This document shows, piece after piece, positions 19,022 to 29,222 of a DNA stretch of 64,000 nucleotides (the stretch's first letter is position 1; every line of letters starts with the position of its first letter). Below the pieces are notes generated by a model that saw nothing but the letters and a program-made list of their open reading frames with translations, did no database searches and had not been told where the DNA came from. The position numbers and the translations under genes are program-made. Origin of the DNA: Pseudomonas sp. 30_B (lineage in GTDB: Bacteria > Pseudomonadota > Gammaproteobacteria > Pseudomonadales > Pseudomonadaceae); assembly GCF_017491605.1 (NCBI RefSeq), contig NZ_JAFGYY010000008.1, forward strand, positions 178,090 through 242,089. Direction: 5' to 3'.

Positions 19022-20056
19022 ATGTCGAAATCCCTGTTCAGCCTGGCCTTCGGTGTCGGCACCCAGAACCGCCAGGGCAACTGGCTGGAAGTCTTCTACG
19101 CGCAGCCGCTGCTCAACCCCAGCGCCGAACTGCTCGCCGCCGTCGCTCCGCTGCTGGCCTACGAAGGCGGCAACCAGGCGATCGCCTTTACCGCCCACCA
19201 GGCCTATCAGCTGGCCGATGCCGTGGAATCCGTCGACGCCACCCAGGCCGCCCTGCTCAACCGCCTGGCCGAAAGCCAGAAGCCGCTGGTCGCCACCCTG
19301 CTGGCCGAAGACGCCGCTCCCACCTCCACCCCGGAGGCGTACCTCAAGCTGCACCTGCTGTCCCACCGTCTGGCCAAACCCCACGGCCTGAACCTGACCG
19401 GCATCTTCCCGCTGCTGCCGAACGTGGCCTGGACCAACCAGGGCGCCGTCGACCTGGCCGAGCTGGCCGAACTGCAACTGGAAGCGCGCCTGAAGGGCAA
19501 GCTGCTGGACGTCTTCTCGGTGGACAAATTCCCGAAGATGACCGACTACGTGGTCCCGACTGGCGTGCGCATCGCCGATACCGCCCGCGTGCGCCTGGGC
19601 GCCTACATCGGTGAAGGCACCACCGTGATGCACGAAGGCTTCGTCAACTTCAACGCCGGCACCGAAGGTCCGGGCATGATCGAAGGCCGCGTCTCCGCGG
19701 GCGTCTTCGTACGCAAGGGCTCGGACCTCGGCGGCGGCTGCTCCACCATGGGTACCCTGTCCGGCGGCGGCAACATCGTCATCAGCGTCGGCGAAGGCTG
19801 CCTGATCGGCGCCAACGCCGGCATCGGCATCCCGCTGGGCGACCGCAACATCGTCGAAGCCGGCCTGTACGTCACCGCCGGTACCAAGATCGCCGTGCTG
19901 GACGACCAGAACAATCTGGTGAAAGTGGTCAAGGGCCGCGACCTGGCCGGCCAGCCGGACCTGCTGTTCCGCCGCAACTCCCAGACCGGCGCGGTCGAGT
20001 GCAAGACCAACAAGACCGCCATCGAGCTGAACGAAGCGCTGCACGCGCACAACTGA
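19022..20056 (+). CDS. dapD: 2,3,4,5-tetrahydropyridine-2,6-dicarboxylate N-succinyltransferase
   Basis: Succinyl-CoA dependent step of lysine/diaminopimelate synthesis; 344 aa, the length of the Pseudomonas enzyme, longer than the 274-aa E. coli type. The left-handed beta-helix region is seen around residues 180-300 (VRLGAYIGEGTTVMHEGFVN, SAGVFVRKGSDLGGGCSTMG, LIGANAGIGIPLGDRN). The start ATG 19022 has AAGGAATC upstream. A strong terminator follows at 20097. Confidence 0.95.
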   Translation: MSKSLFSLAFGVGTQNRQGNWLEVFYAQPLLNPSAELLAAVAPLLAYEGGNQAIAFTAHQAYQLADAVESVDATQAALLNRLAESQKPLVATLLAEDAAPTSTPEAYLKLHLLSHRLAKPHGLNLTGIFPLLPNVAWTNQGAVDLAELAELQLEARLKGKLLDVFSVDKFPKMTDYVVPTGVRIADTARVRLGAYIGEGTTVMHEGFVNFNAGTEGPGMIEGRVSAGVFVRKGSDLGGGCSTMGTLSGGGNIVISVGEGCLIGANAGIGIPLGDRNIVEAGLYVTAGTKIAVLDDQNNLVKVVKGRDLAGQPDLLFRRNSQTGAVECKTNKTAIELNEALHAHN

Positions 20057-20096
20057 GCAGGTGCGTCCCCGTTCGCGCGGGGTTCGCACTAAGCTT

Positions 20097-20124
20097 GAAA
20101 AACGGGGGCTGCGGCCCCCGTTTT
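20097..20124 (+). terminator. Rho-independent terminator of dapD
   Basis: AAAACGGGGGC-TGCG-GCCCCCGTTTT: a perfect G+C-rich stem flanked by A and T runs, 40 bases after the dapD stop. csdA begins 28 bases later, so csdA probably needs its own start signal or read-through. Confidence 0.85.
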
Positions 20125-20151
20125 CCATTTTCCGCAACCGGCCACACGTCC

Positions 20152-21357
20152 ATGTCCATTCCCTCGCCCTGGCGTTCCGACTTCCCGGCCCTCGCCGCCT
20201 TCGAGGCCGAAGGCCAGACCTACCTCGACAGCGCCGCCACTGCACAGAAGCCCCAGGCCATGATCGACGCACTGGCCGGCTACTACGCCAGCGGCGCCGC
20301 CAACGTGCACCGCGCCCAGCACCTGCCCGGCGAGCGCGCCACCCGAGCCTTCGAGGCGACCCGCAGCCTGGCGGCCAACTGGCTCAACGGCGGCAGCCCG
20401 GCGCAGGTCATCTTCACCCGCGGCGCCACCGAAGCGCTGAACCTGCTGGCTTACGGGCTGGAAAGCCAGCTCCAGGCCGGCGACGAAATCGTCGTCAGCG
20501 CGCTGGAGCACCATGCCAACCTTCTGCCCTGGCAGCAGTTGGCGCTCAGGCGCGGGCTGAAGCTGGTGGTCCTGCCGCTGGACCGCAGTGGACATATCGA
20601 TCTGGAACGCGCTGCCGGTCTGATCGGCCCGCGCACGCGCCTGCTCGCCGTCAGCCAGTTGTCCAACGTGCTCGGCACCTGGCAACCGCTGCCGGAGCTG
20701 CTGCAGATGGCACGCCAGCACGGCGCGCTGACCGTGGTCGACGGCGCACAGGGCGTGGTCCACGGCCGGCACAACCTGTCGGCGCTGGGTTGCGACTTCT
20801 ACGTCTGTTCCAGCCACAAGCTCTACGGCCCGGAAGGCCTCGGCCTGCTCTGGGGCCGCCCGGAAGCCCTGGAGCGCCTGGCGCACTGGCAGTTCGGCGG
20901 CGAGATGGTGCGCGTAGCGGATTACTTCGACGCGCAGTTCCACGGTGCGCCCATGGGCTTCGAAGCCGGCACCCCGCCCATCGGCGCGGTCATCGCCCTG
21001 GGCGCCACCCTGGAATGGCTGGCCCGCCAGGACAACGCCGAAATCAGCGCCCACGAGGACTTCCTCCATGCCCGCCTGCTCGCCGGCTTGCGCGCCCGCG
21101 ACGGCGTACGCGTACTGGGCGAGCCGGAGGTGGCGCTGGCCAGTTTCGTGGTCGAGGGCGTGCATGTTTCGGACCTGGGCCATCTGCTCACTGAACAGGG
21201 CATCGCCGTGCGCGCCGGGCACCACTGCGCCATGCCGCTGATGAAGACCCTGGATGTCGCCGGCGCCCTGCGTGTCTCCCTCGGCCTGTACAACGACGGC
21301 GCCGATCTGGAGCGCTTCTTCCACGCCCTGGACAGCGCCCTGGAGCTGCTGCGATGA
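20152..21357 (+). CDS. csdA: Cysteine desulfurase CsdA
   Basis: PLP enzyme that takes sulfur from cysteine as a persulfide; group II (SufS/CsdA type), 401 aa. The PLP lysine is in SSHKLYGPEGLGLLWG and the catalytic Cys in VRAGHHCAMPLMKTL near residue 365. The cofactor His is in ALEHHANLLPWQ. The start is ATG 20152 (MSIPSPWRSDFPAL). The stop overlaps the csdE start as ATGA, the classic desulfurase-acceptor pair; tcdA, the third member of the E. coli csd system, faces it from 22661. Confidence 0.93.
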   Translation: MSIPSPWRSDFPALAAFEAEGQTYLDSAATAQKPQAMIDALAGYYASGAANVHRAQHLPGERATRAFEATRSLAANWLNGGSPAQVIFTRGATEALNLLAYGLESQLQAGDEIVVSALEHHANLLPWQQLALRRGLKLVVLPLDRSGHIDLERAAGLIGPRTRLLAVSQLSNVLGTWQPLPELLQMARQHGALTVVDGAQGVVHGRHNLSALGCDFYVCSSHKLYGPEGLGLLWGRPEALERLAHWQFGGEMVRVADYFDAQFHGAPMGFEAGTPPIGAVIALGATLEWLARQDNAEISAHEDFLHARLLAGLRARDGVRVLGEPEVALASFVVEGVHVSDLGHLLTEQGIAVRAGHHCAMPLMKTLDVAGALRVSLGLYNDGADLERFFHALDSALELLR

Positions 21358-21761
21358 GCCTGCCCGCCGCCGCCAACGAGGCCTTGCAGGCTTTCACCGC
21401 CTTGCAGGGCTGGGAGCAACGCGCCCGCCTGCTGATGCAGTGGGGCGAACGCCTGGAGCCACTGAGCGAAGCCGAACTTGGCGACGAACAGCGCGTGCAG
21501 GGCTGCGAGAGCAATGTCTGGCTGGTGGCGGATTCGCGCGCCGGTCATTGGCACTTCCGCGCTTACAGCGATGCGCGCCTGCTGCGCGGGCTGCTGGCGT
21601 TGCTGCTGGTGCGGGTGGAGGGTTTGCCGGCGGACGAGCTGTCCGCCGTCGATCTGGCGGGCTGGTTCGAACAGCTGGGGCTGGGCCGGCAACTGTCGCC
21701 GTCACGCAGCAATGGGTTGAACGCCGTGCTCAAGCGCATGCAGGAGCTGACCAACGGCTGA
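21354..21761 (+). CDS. csdE: SufE-like sulfur acceptor CsdE
   Basis: Accepts sulfane sulfur from CsdA and passes it on; 135 aa. The acceptor Cys is in RVQGCESNVWLVA near residue 51, the SufE family signature. The start overlaps the csdA stop in ATGA, indicating coupled translation and fixed stoichiometry. In E. coli the CsdA-CsdE pair delivers sulfur for TcdA-dependent ct6A tRNA modification; tcdA lies next door on the other strand. Confidence 0.93.
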   Translation: MSLPAAANEALQAFTALQGWEQRARLLMQWGERLEPLSEAELGDEQRVQGCESNVWLVADSRAGHWHFRAYSDARLLRGLLALLLVRVEGLPADELSAVDLAGWFEQLGLGRQLSPSRSNGLNAVLKRMQELTNG

Positions 21762-21776
21762 TATGAATGCCTGTGC

Positions 21777-21846
21777 GTAGGAGCGGACTCCGTCCGCGAT
21801 AGGTCCGCATCGCGCCGGAGGCCATCGCGGATAAATCCGCTCCTAC
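21777..21846. repeat. Paired REP elements (BIME) between csdE and tcdA
   Basis: GTAGGAGCGGACTCCGTCCG at the left and its inverted partner GCGGATAAATCCGCTCCTAC at the right. Located between two convergent genes, the usual REP position, where it can serve as transcription stop or mRNA end. Confidence 0.85.
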
Positions 21847-21854
21847 AAGAGCAT

Positions 21855-22661
21855 TCAGCCCGCAACGCGCTCCGACGGCCGACGCGCTCCGGCGACGATC
21901 TTGTCCACCGCCCGCGCCGCCGCGACCATGCCGAAAGTCGCGGTGACCATCATCACTGCACCGAACCCACCGGCGCAGTCCAGCTTCACCCCTTCGCCGA
22001 CGAAACTCTTGGACTGGCACACCGTGCCGTCCGGTTTCGGGTAGCGCAGCTGCTCGGTGGAGAACACGCACTGCACGCTGTAGTGCCGGCCCGGCGTGCG
22101 CGAAAAATTGTAGTCGCGGCGCAGCATCGAGCGGACCTTCGCGGCCAGCGGATCGTTGAAGGTCTTGTTCAGGTCGGCGACCTGGATCTGCGTCGGGTCC
22201 ACCTGCCCGCCGGCGCCGCCGGTGGTGATGATCTGCAGCTTGCGGCGCTTGCACCAGGCAATCAACGCGGCCTTGGCGGCAACGCTGTCGATGCAGTCGA
22301 TCACGCAGTCCAGCTCGGGGGTGATGTAGTCCGCCATGGTTTCACGGGTGACGAAATCCGCCACGGCATGGACGACGATGCCGGGGTTGATCGCCTTCAG
22401 GCGCTCGGCCATGACCTCGACCTTGGGCTTGCCCACGGCGCCCTGGATGGCGTGTACCTGACGGTTGGTATTGGTGACGCAGACGTCGTCGAGATCGAAC
22501 AGCGAAATCTCGCCCACGCCGCTACGCGCCAGCGCCTCGGCCGCCCAGGAGCCCACGCCGCCGATCCCGACCACCGCCACATGGCTGGCCGCCAGCCGCT
22601 CCAGGCCCTCGCGGCCGTACAGCCGCGCGATACCGCCGAAACGCTGTTCATCCAGTTCCAT
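21855..22661 (-). CDS. tcdA: tRNA threonylcarbamoyladenosine dehydratase (TcdA/CsdL)
   Basis: E1-like enzyme that cyclises t6A to ct6A at position 37 of ANN-decoding tRNAs using ATP; 268 aa. The adenylation loop is at residues about 31-47 (VGIGGVGSWAAEALARSG). Nucleotide contacts lie in LFDLDDVCVTNTNRQ and DCIDSVAAKAAL. The hydrophobic C-terminal end is GGFGAVMMVTATFGM. It faces the csdA-csdE pair, whose sulfur relay is linked to this enzyme in E. coli. Upstream (22662-22921) is a 260-base divergent gap toward ndvB. Confidence 0.93.
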   Translation of the reverse strand: MELDEQRFGGIARLYGREGLERLAASHVAVVGIGGVGSWAAEALARSGVGEISLFDLDDVCVTNTNRQVHAIQGAVGKPKVEVMAERLKAINPGIVVHAVADFVTRETMADYITPELDCVIDCIDSVAAKAALIAWCKRRKLQIITTGGAGGQVDPTQIQVADLNKTFNDPLAAKVRSMLRRDYNFSRTPGRHYSVQCVFSTEQLRYPKPDGTVCQSKSFVGEGVKLDCAGGFGAVMMVTATFGMVAAARAVDKIVAGARRPSERVAG

Positions 22662-22921
22662 TCACCACACCTCGTATCGAAACGGCCGGCATTCTATAGC
22701 CTTCCGCAATCAGCGTCGGCAGACGTGCAACAAAGCTGACTTTCGGCAGTCTCATACACGCGCCTACAGCCCATTCTAAACTGTCGGGAGCCAGCGTCCG
22801 ACACCCCACCGCAACGGACCGCCGGCAACCTGTACAGCCCCCGGAGTGCGGGGTAGGATGCGCCCCGCCCGGACGCCATTCCGGCCCCTCCCCGTTCCAC
22901 CCTTTGGAACCCGATCGCACC

Positions 22922-25519
22922 ATGCCTGCACGCAAGTTCGGCCTCAACCTGGTGGTCTTCGTCGCCCTGGCGGCGCTCTTCACCGGTTTCTGGGCCCTCT
23001 ACAACCGCCCCGTCAGCGTTCCCGACTGGCCGGAAAGCATTTCCGGATTCTCCTTCTCGCCCTTCCGCCTGAACCAGAATCCGCAGAAGAACCAGTTCCC
23101 CAGCGACGACGAAATCCGTTCGGACCTGGAGCTCGTGTCGAAGCAGACCGACAATATCCGCACCTACTCGGTGAAGGGTTCGCTGGCCGACATCCCGCGC
23201 CTGGCCGAGGAGCTCGGCATGCGCGTCAGCCTGGGGATCTGGATCGGCCCGGACGAAGCCGAGAACGAGGCCGAGATCGAGCGCGGCATCGAGATCGCCA
23301 ACAACTCGCGCAGCGTGGTGCGGGTGATCGTCGGCAACGAGGCCCTGTTCCGCCGCGAGGTCACGGTGGAGCAGTTGTCCGGCTACCTGGACCGCGTGCG
23401 CAAGGCGGTGAAGGTACCGGTGACCACCGCCGAGCAGTGGCATATCTACGAGAAGTACCCGGAACTGGCCAGGCACGTCGACCTGATCGCGGCGCACATC
23501 CTGCCCTACTGGGAATACACCCCGATGGACACCGCCGTGCCGTTCGTCCTCGAACGCGCCCGCGAACTGCGCGCCAAGTTCCCGCGCAAGCCGCTGCTGC
23601 TGGCCGAGGTCGGCTGGCCGAGCAACGGCCGCATGCGCGGTGGCGCCGACGCCACCCAGGCGGACCAGGCCATCTACCTGCGCCGGCTGACCAATGCACT
23701 GAACAAGAAGGGCTACAACTACTTCGTCGTCGAGGCCTTCGACCAGCCGTGGAAAGTCGGTGACGAAGGCTCGGTCGGCGCCTACTGGGGCGTCTACAAC
23801 GCGCAGCGCCAGCCCAAGTTCAACTTCACCGGCCCGGTGGTGAATATCCCGCAGTGGCGCACCCTGGCGGTGGCCTCGGTGGTGATGGCGCTGCTCGCCC
23901 TGACCCTGCTGATGATCGATGGCAGCGCCCTGCGCCAGCGCGGCCGCACCTTCCTCACCGTGGTCGCCTTCGCCGGCGGCTCGGTGCTGGTATGGATCGG
24001 CTACGACTACAGCCAGCAGTACAGCACCTGGTTCAGCATGACCGTCGGCGGCCTGCTGGGCATCGGCGCGCTGGGCGTATTCATCGTGCTGCTCACCGAG
24101 GCCCACGAACTGGCCGAGACCGTCTGGGTGCGCAAGCGCCGCCGGCCGTTCGACCCGGTGCTCACCGATACCGGCTACCGGCCCAAGGTCTCGGTGCATG
24201 TGCCCTGCTACAACGAGCCGCCGGAGATGATGAAGAAGACCCTGGACGCGCTGTCCCGGCTCGACTATCCGGACTTCGAAGTCCTGATCATCGATAACAA
24301 CACCAAGGACCCGGCAGTCTGGGAACCGGTGCGCGACTACTGCGAAATCCTCGGCCCGCGCTTCCGCTTCTTCCACGTCGCACCGCTGGCCGGCTTCAAG
24401 GGCGGCGCGCTGAACTACATCCTGCCGCACACCGCGCCGGACGCCGAAGTCGTCGCTGTGATCGACGCCGACTATTGCGTCGAGCCGAACTGGCTCAAGC
24501 AGATGGTGCCGCACTTCAGCGATCCGAAGATCGCCGTGGTGCAATCCCCGCAGGACTACTACGACGGCGAGGAGAACGTCTTCAAGAAGCTCTGCTACGC
24601 CGAATACAAGGGCTTCTTCCACATTGGCATGGTCACCCGCAACGACCGCGACGCGATCATCCAGCACGGCACCATGACCATGATCCGCCGCACCGTGATG
24701 GACGAGCTGAAATGGGCCGACTGGACCATCTGCGAGGACGCCGAACTGGGCCTGCGGGTGTTCGAGAAGGGCTACTCGGCCGCCTACTCGCACCAGAGCT
24801 TCGGCAAGGGCGTGATGCCCGACACCTTCATCGACTACAAGAAGCAGCGCTTCCGCTGGGCCTACGGCGCCATCCAGATCATGAAGGGCCACGCCCGCGC
24901 CCTGTTCCAGGGCAAGGACAGCAAGCTCACCCTCGGCCAGCGCTACCACTTCATCGCCGGTTGGCTGCCGTGGATCGCCGATGGCATGAACATCTTCTTC
25001 ACCATCGGCGCGCTGCTGTGGTCGTCGGCGATGATCATCGTGCCCAAGCGTGTCGACCCGCCGCTGCTGATCTTTGCCATCCCGCCGCTGGCGCTGTTCT
25101 TCTTCAAGTTCGGCAAGATCCTGTTCCTCTACCGCCGCGCCGTGGGCGTCAATCTCGTACGATCGTTCCAGGCAGCGGTGGCGGGCCTGGCGCTGTCGCA
25201 CACCATCGCCAAGGCGGTGCTCTACGGGGCGTTCACCAAGACCATCCCGTTCTTCCGCACGCCGAAGATGGCTTCCAACCACGGCATCCTCGTCGCGCTC
25301 GCCGAGGCGCGGGAGGAAGTCTTCATCATGCTCCTGCTGTGGGGCGCGGCACTGGGTATCGTGCTGGTACAGGGCGTGCCAAGCCGGGATATGATGTTCT
25401 GGGTGGCCATGCTGCTGGTGCAGTCGCTGCCCTACCTTGCCGCCCTGGTGATGGCGCTGCTGTCCGCGGCGCCCAAGGCTCAGGAGGCACCGGTCGCGGA
25501 CGCCGCACCGGCCAGCTAA
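22922..25519 (+). CDS. ndvB: NdvB-like GH17-GT2 fusion, membrane beta-glucan synthase
   Basis: Likely builds cyclic or periplasmic beta-glucans; 865 aa. One membrane helix is at residues about 8-26. A GH17-type domain spans about 35-310: acid/base Glu140 in VIVGNEALFR and nucleophile Glu229 in LLAEVGWPSNG. Helices at about 313-332 and 345-392 follow. A GT2 processive domain runs from about 420, with VSVHVPCYNEPPEM, DAD at 515-517, TICEDAEL (605-606) and QRFRW (642-646). C-terminal helices close the protein. Domain order and size match P. aeruginosa NdvB (PA1163), which makes glucans tied to biofilm antibiotic tolerance. dapE follows after a repeat. Confidence 0.9.
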   Translation: MPARKFGLNLVVFVALAALFTGFWALYNRPVSVPDWPESISGFSFSPFRLNQNPQKNQFPSDDEIRSDLELVSKQTDNIRTYSVKGSLADIPRLAEELGMRVSLGIWIGPDEAENEAEIERGIEIANNSRSVVRVIVGNEALFRREVTVEQLSGYLDRVRKAVKVPVTTAEQWHIYEKYPELARHVDLIAAHILPYWEYTPMDTAVPFVLERARELRAKFPRKPLLLAEVGWPSNGRMRGGADATQADQAIYLRRLTNALNKKGYNYFVVEAFDQPWKVGDEGSVGAYWGVYNAQRQPKFNFTGPVVNIPQWRTLAVASVVMALLALTLLMIDGSALRQRGRTFLTVVAFAGGSVLVWIGYDYSQQYSTWFSMTVGGLLGIGALGVFIVLLTEAHELAETVWVRKRRRPFDPVLTDTGYRPKVSVHVPCYNEPPEMMKKTLDALSRLDYPDFEVLIIDNNTKDPAVWEPVRDYCEILGPRFRFFHVAPLAGFKGGALNYILPHTAPDAEVVAVIDADYCVEPNWLKQMVPHFSDPKIAVVQSPQDYYDGEENVFKKLCYAEYKGFFHIGMVTRNDRDAIIQHGTMTMIRRTVMDELKWADWTICEDAELGLRVFEKGYSAAYSHQSFGKGVMPDTFIDYKKQRFRWAYGAIQIMKGHARALFQGKDSKLTLGQRYHFIAGWLPWIADGMNIFFTIGALLWSSAMIIVPKRVDPPLLIFAIPPLALFFFKFGKILFLYRRAVGVNLVRSFQAAVAGLALSHTIAKAVLYGAFTKTIPFFRTPKMASNHGILVALAEAREEVFIMLLLWGAALGIVLVQGVPSRDMMFWVAMLLVQSLPYLAALVMALLSAAPKAQEAPVADAAPAS

Positions 25520-25530
25520 GGAGTTATCGC

Positions 25531-27145
<1,615 letters not shown>

Positions 27146-27152
<7 letters not shown>

Positions 27153-27955
27153 TCTGCCCGCTGTGCCGCGAGGCGCTGACCGAGGTCGATAACGGTGTCG
27201 CCTGCCCCGCCGGCCACCGCTTCGACCGTGCCCGCCAGGGCTACCTGAACCTGCTGCCGGTGCAGCACAAGAAGAGCCTCGATCCGGGCGACAACGCCGC
27301 CATGGTCGAGGCACGCCGGCACTTCCTCGGCGCGGGCCACTATGCTCCGCTGGCCAGACGCCTGGCCGAACTCGCCGCCGAGCGCGCTCCTGGGCGCTGG
27401 CTGGATATCGGTTGCGGCGAGGGCTACTACACCGCGCAGCTGGGTGAAGCCCTGCCACAGGCCGACGGCTATGCGCTGGACATCTCCCGCGAGGCCGTGA
27501 AACGCGCCTGCAAGCGCGCCCCGCAGCTGACCTGGATGGTCGCCAGCATGGCTCGCGTGCCGCTGGCCGACGCCTCCTGTCAGCTGCTGGCCAGCGTATT
27601 CAGCCCGATCGACTGGAAGGAAGCGGCGCGCCTGCTGACGCCCGGCGGCGGCGTGCTGCGCCTGGGCCCGGCCCGCGACCACCTGCTGGAGCTGCGCCAG
27701 CGCCTGTACGACGAAGTGCGCGAGTACGTCGAAGACAAGCACCTCGCCGACCTGCCCGAAGAGCTGAAACTGGCGCACAGTGAGCAACTGAGCTTCAAGC
27801 TGCCGCTGCACACCCGCGAAGCCCGCGAACACCTGCTGGCGATGACGCCCCACGGTTGGCGGGTCAACCCCGAGCGGCGCGAGCGTATCCTCGCCGAGCC
27901 GTTCGAGGTGACGGTCGCGGTACGCTACGATTGGCTGGAACGCCAGGAACCCTGA
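27146..27955 (+). CDS. rlmA: 23S rRNA (guanine-745-N1)-methyltransferase RlmA
   Basis: Methylates G745 of 23S rRNA using S-adenosylmethionine; 269 aa. The N-terminal zinc site is visible (C4, C7 in LICPLCREAL; C20, H24 in ACPAGHRFD), then the substrate segment QGYLNLLPVQ. The SAM-binding motif is RWLDIGCGEGYYT near residue 90. The start is ATG 27146 with GGAAGAAAGG upstream. A terminator follows directly at 27955. Confidence 0.94.
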
Positions 27956-27975
27956 AGCCGGCCCAAGGCCGGCTT
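27955..27975 (+). terminator. Hairpin terminator after rlmA
   Basis: AAGCCGGCC-CAA-GGCCGGCTT: a perfect 9-bp stem beginning at the rlmA stop codon, followed by a weak T-run (TTGCGTT). Confidence 0.65.
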
Positions 27976-27989
27976 GCGTTCGCCCATGC

Positions 27990-28087
27990 GGCGTTAAAAA
28001 CAGGTTCAAAGTGCTCATTTACTCCACGTAAACTGCGCTTTTGAACCTATTTTTGCCTAGCCTGAGCATCGCTCGGCTCGGCCTTGA
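27990..28087. repeat. Structured dispersed repeat, family 1, copy B (inverted relative to copy A)
   Basis: The reverse complement of this region aligns with copy A along the GGCAAAAA-AGG, AGTTTAC, GTAAATGAGCA and CCTGTTTTTAACGC segments. The main stem is AAAAA-C-AGGTTCAAA (27996-28010) with TTTGAACCT-A-TTTTT (28040-28054). The inner arms differ from copy A on both sides so that pairing is kept. The outer ends are less well conserved than in copy A. Confidence 0.7.
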
Positions 28088-28106
28088 ACCGGCTTACGAG
28101 GACGCC

Positions 28107-28478
28107 ATGCGCCAACCGGATATCGAGATCTACATCAAGGATGCCGACCAGGCCGCCGTCAGCGCCTGGCTGGAAAAGGCCCTTGGCCCCTGCTCCGAAT
28201 GGCGCGCCCAGGGCGAGACCTTCAAGTGCACCGCCGGCAGCATTCCCGCCACCTGGCTGCCCAAGGCCGTGGGCAAGTGGAACAGCCTGTTCCTGGACAG
28301 CGACAAGACTCCGTGGGACGACGATGTCGCCTGTGCCCGCGATGCCTGCGCCGCGCTGGACGTCGAAGTGCGCTGCGCACCGGGAAGCTGGAGCGAGGAT
28401 CAGGGCGAGGAAGATGCGGACCGCTGGCTGAAGGTAACCACCGCCGGCGTCGAGGAGATCACCTGGCGCACGGGCTGA
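28107..28478 (+). CDS. Conserved hypothetical protein (123 aa)
   Basis: No named family recognised. Cytoplasmic, acidic, mixed alpha/beta: starts MRQPDIEIYIKDADQAAVSAW and ends VTTAGVEEITWRTG. Several Trp and two or three Cys residues (GPCSEW, FKCTAG, CARDACAALD) stand out. The start is ATG 28107 (ACGAGGACGCC upstream); an earlier in-frame ATG (28041) would begin inside repeat copy B. From memory a homolog lies between rlmA and the csp gene in other pseudomonads. It converges with csp at a shared terminator. Confidence 0.8.
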   Translation: MRQPDIEIYIKDADQAAVSAWLEKALGPCSEWRAQGETFKCTAGSIPATWLPKAVGKWNSLFLDSDKTPWDDDVACARDACAALDVEVRCAPGSWSEDQGEEDADRWLKVTTAGVEEITWRTG

Positions 28479-28503
28479 AGCCGTCCTGCGCAAGGCTGTA
28501 AAA

Positions 28504-28534
28504 ACAAAGGCCCGTCCATTGGACGGGCCTTTGT
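28504..28534. terminator. Bidirectional terminator between the 123-aa gene and csp
   Basis: ACAAAGGCCCGTCC-ATT-GGACGGGCCTTTGT: a perfect 14-bp stem with A-rich and T-rich ends, between two convergent genes. Confidence 0.9.
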
Positions 28535-28547
28535 CGTCTTCGGGGGC

Positions 28548-28757
28548 TCAGACCTTGGCGACGTCTTCCGCCTGGAGGCCTTTCTGACCCTGGATCACCG
28601 AGAACTCCACTTTCTGGCCTTCGGCCAGGGAGCGGTGACCATCGCCACGAATGGCACGGTAGTGAACGAAAACGTCCGGACCGCTATCGCGTTGAATGAA
28701 TCCATAACCTTTGGCGTCATTGAACCACTTGACGGTTCCGACCTCACGATCAGCCAT
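28548..28757 (-). CDS. Cold-shock domain protein (CspA family)
   Basis: Single OB-fold RNA/DNA-binding protein, 69 aa. RNP1 is KGYGFIQR and RNP2 DVFVHYRAI, after the typical start [11 protein letters not shown]. It probably acts as an RNA chaperone. The start is ATG 28757; the frame runs further upstream without support. A gene-free stretch of 465 bases precedes it, which is enough for the long 5' leader typical of csp mRNAs. Confidence 0.95.
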   Translation of the reverse strand: MADREVGTVKWFNDAKGYGFIQRDSGPDVFVHYRAIRGDGHRSLAEGQKVEFSVIQGQKGLQAEDVAKV

Positions 28758-29222
28758 TACCACACTCTCCAACTTGCCTATTATTTTTGGGTGGCCCCCG
28801 AAATGAGGACTTCGACGGCTCGTCCGACTGAACGTTTTCCGCATCATCCGACCCGAGCCCGAGGCGCGTTGGAAGGCAATTCGAATAACGCCCGAAGGCG
28901 ACCGCGATCCCGAGTATATAAATCAAAAGTTACAGCTGAAAAGCACTTTTTCAACAAGTCCGCGCGCCTGTGACTCATCGAGCCAAAGTGCCATTTTACG
29001 GGGCTTGCAGGGCCATTTTGGTGCTCGTTACCCAGCGTAACGAAAGTGTTTCGAACTTGGACTCCTGCACAACTTTGCACGATGGTTCCGGGCGTTTTCG
29101 CAACACCCGGAGCCACTTTTCCGATCAGGGTTTGCGTCCCTGCATAGCAACCGGACGCAGTGCCAGAATCTCGCCCAAGGCGAAACCCTCAAATGGCCGA
29201 CACCGCCTGCGGTCGCGAGGTG
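28758..29222 (-). promoter_or_regulatory. Gene-free region upstream of csp; probable promoter and long 5' leader
   Basis: 465 bases without a credible gene on either strand. The part near 28915-28960 is clearly A/T-richer than its surroundings (GAGTATATAAATCAAAAG), which would suit a promoter. Short ORFs here overlap each other on both strands and lack coding bias. The position upstream of a cold-shock gene suggests a thermosensing or otherwise structured leader, but no specific fold was identified by eye. Confidence 0.4.

Noticed and set aside
21777..21846. REP pairs as possible attachment sites
   Set aside because: They occur at many intergenic places in the window in the standard Pseudomonas REP form; no integrase or tRNA is nearby.
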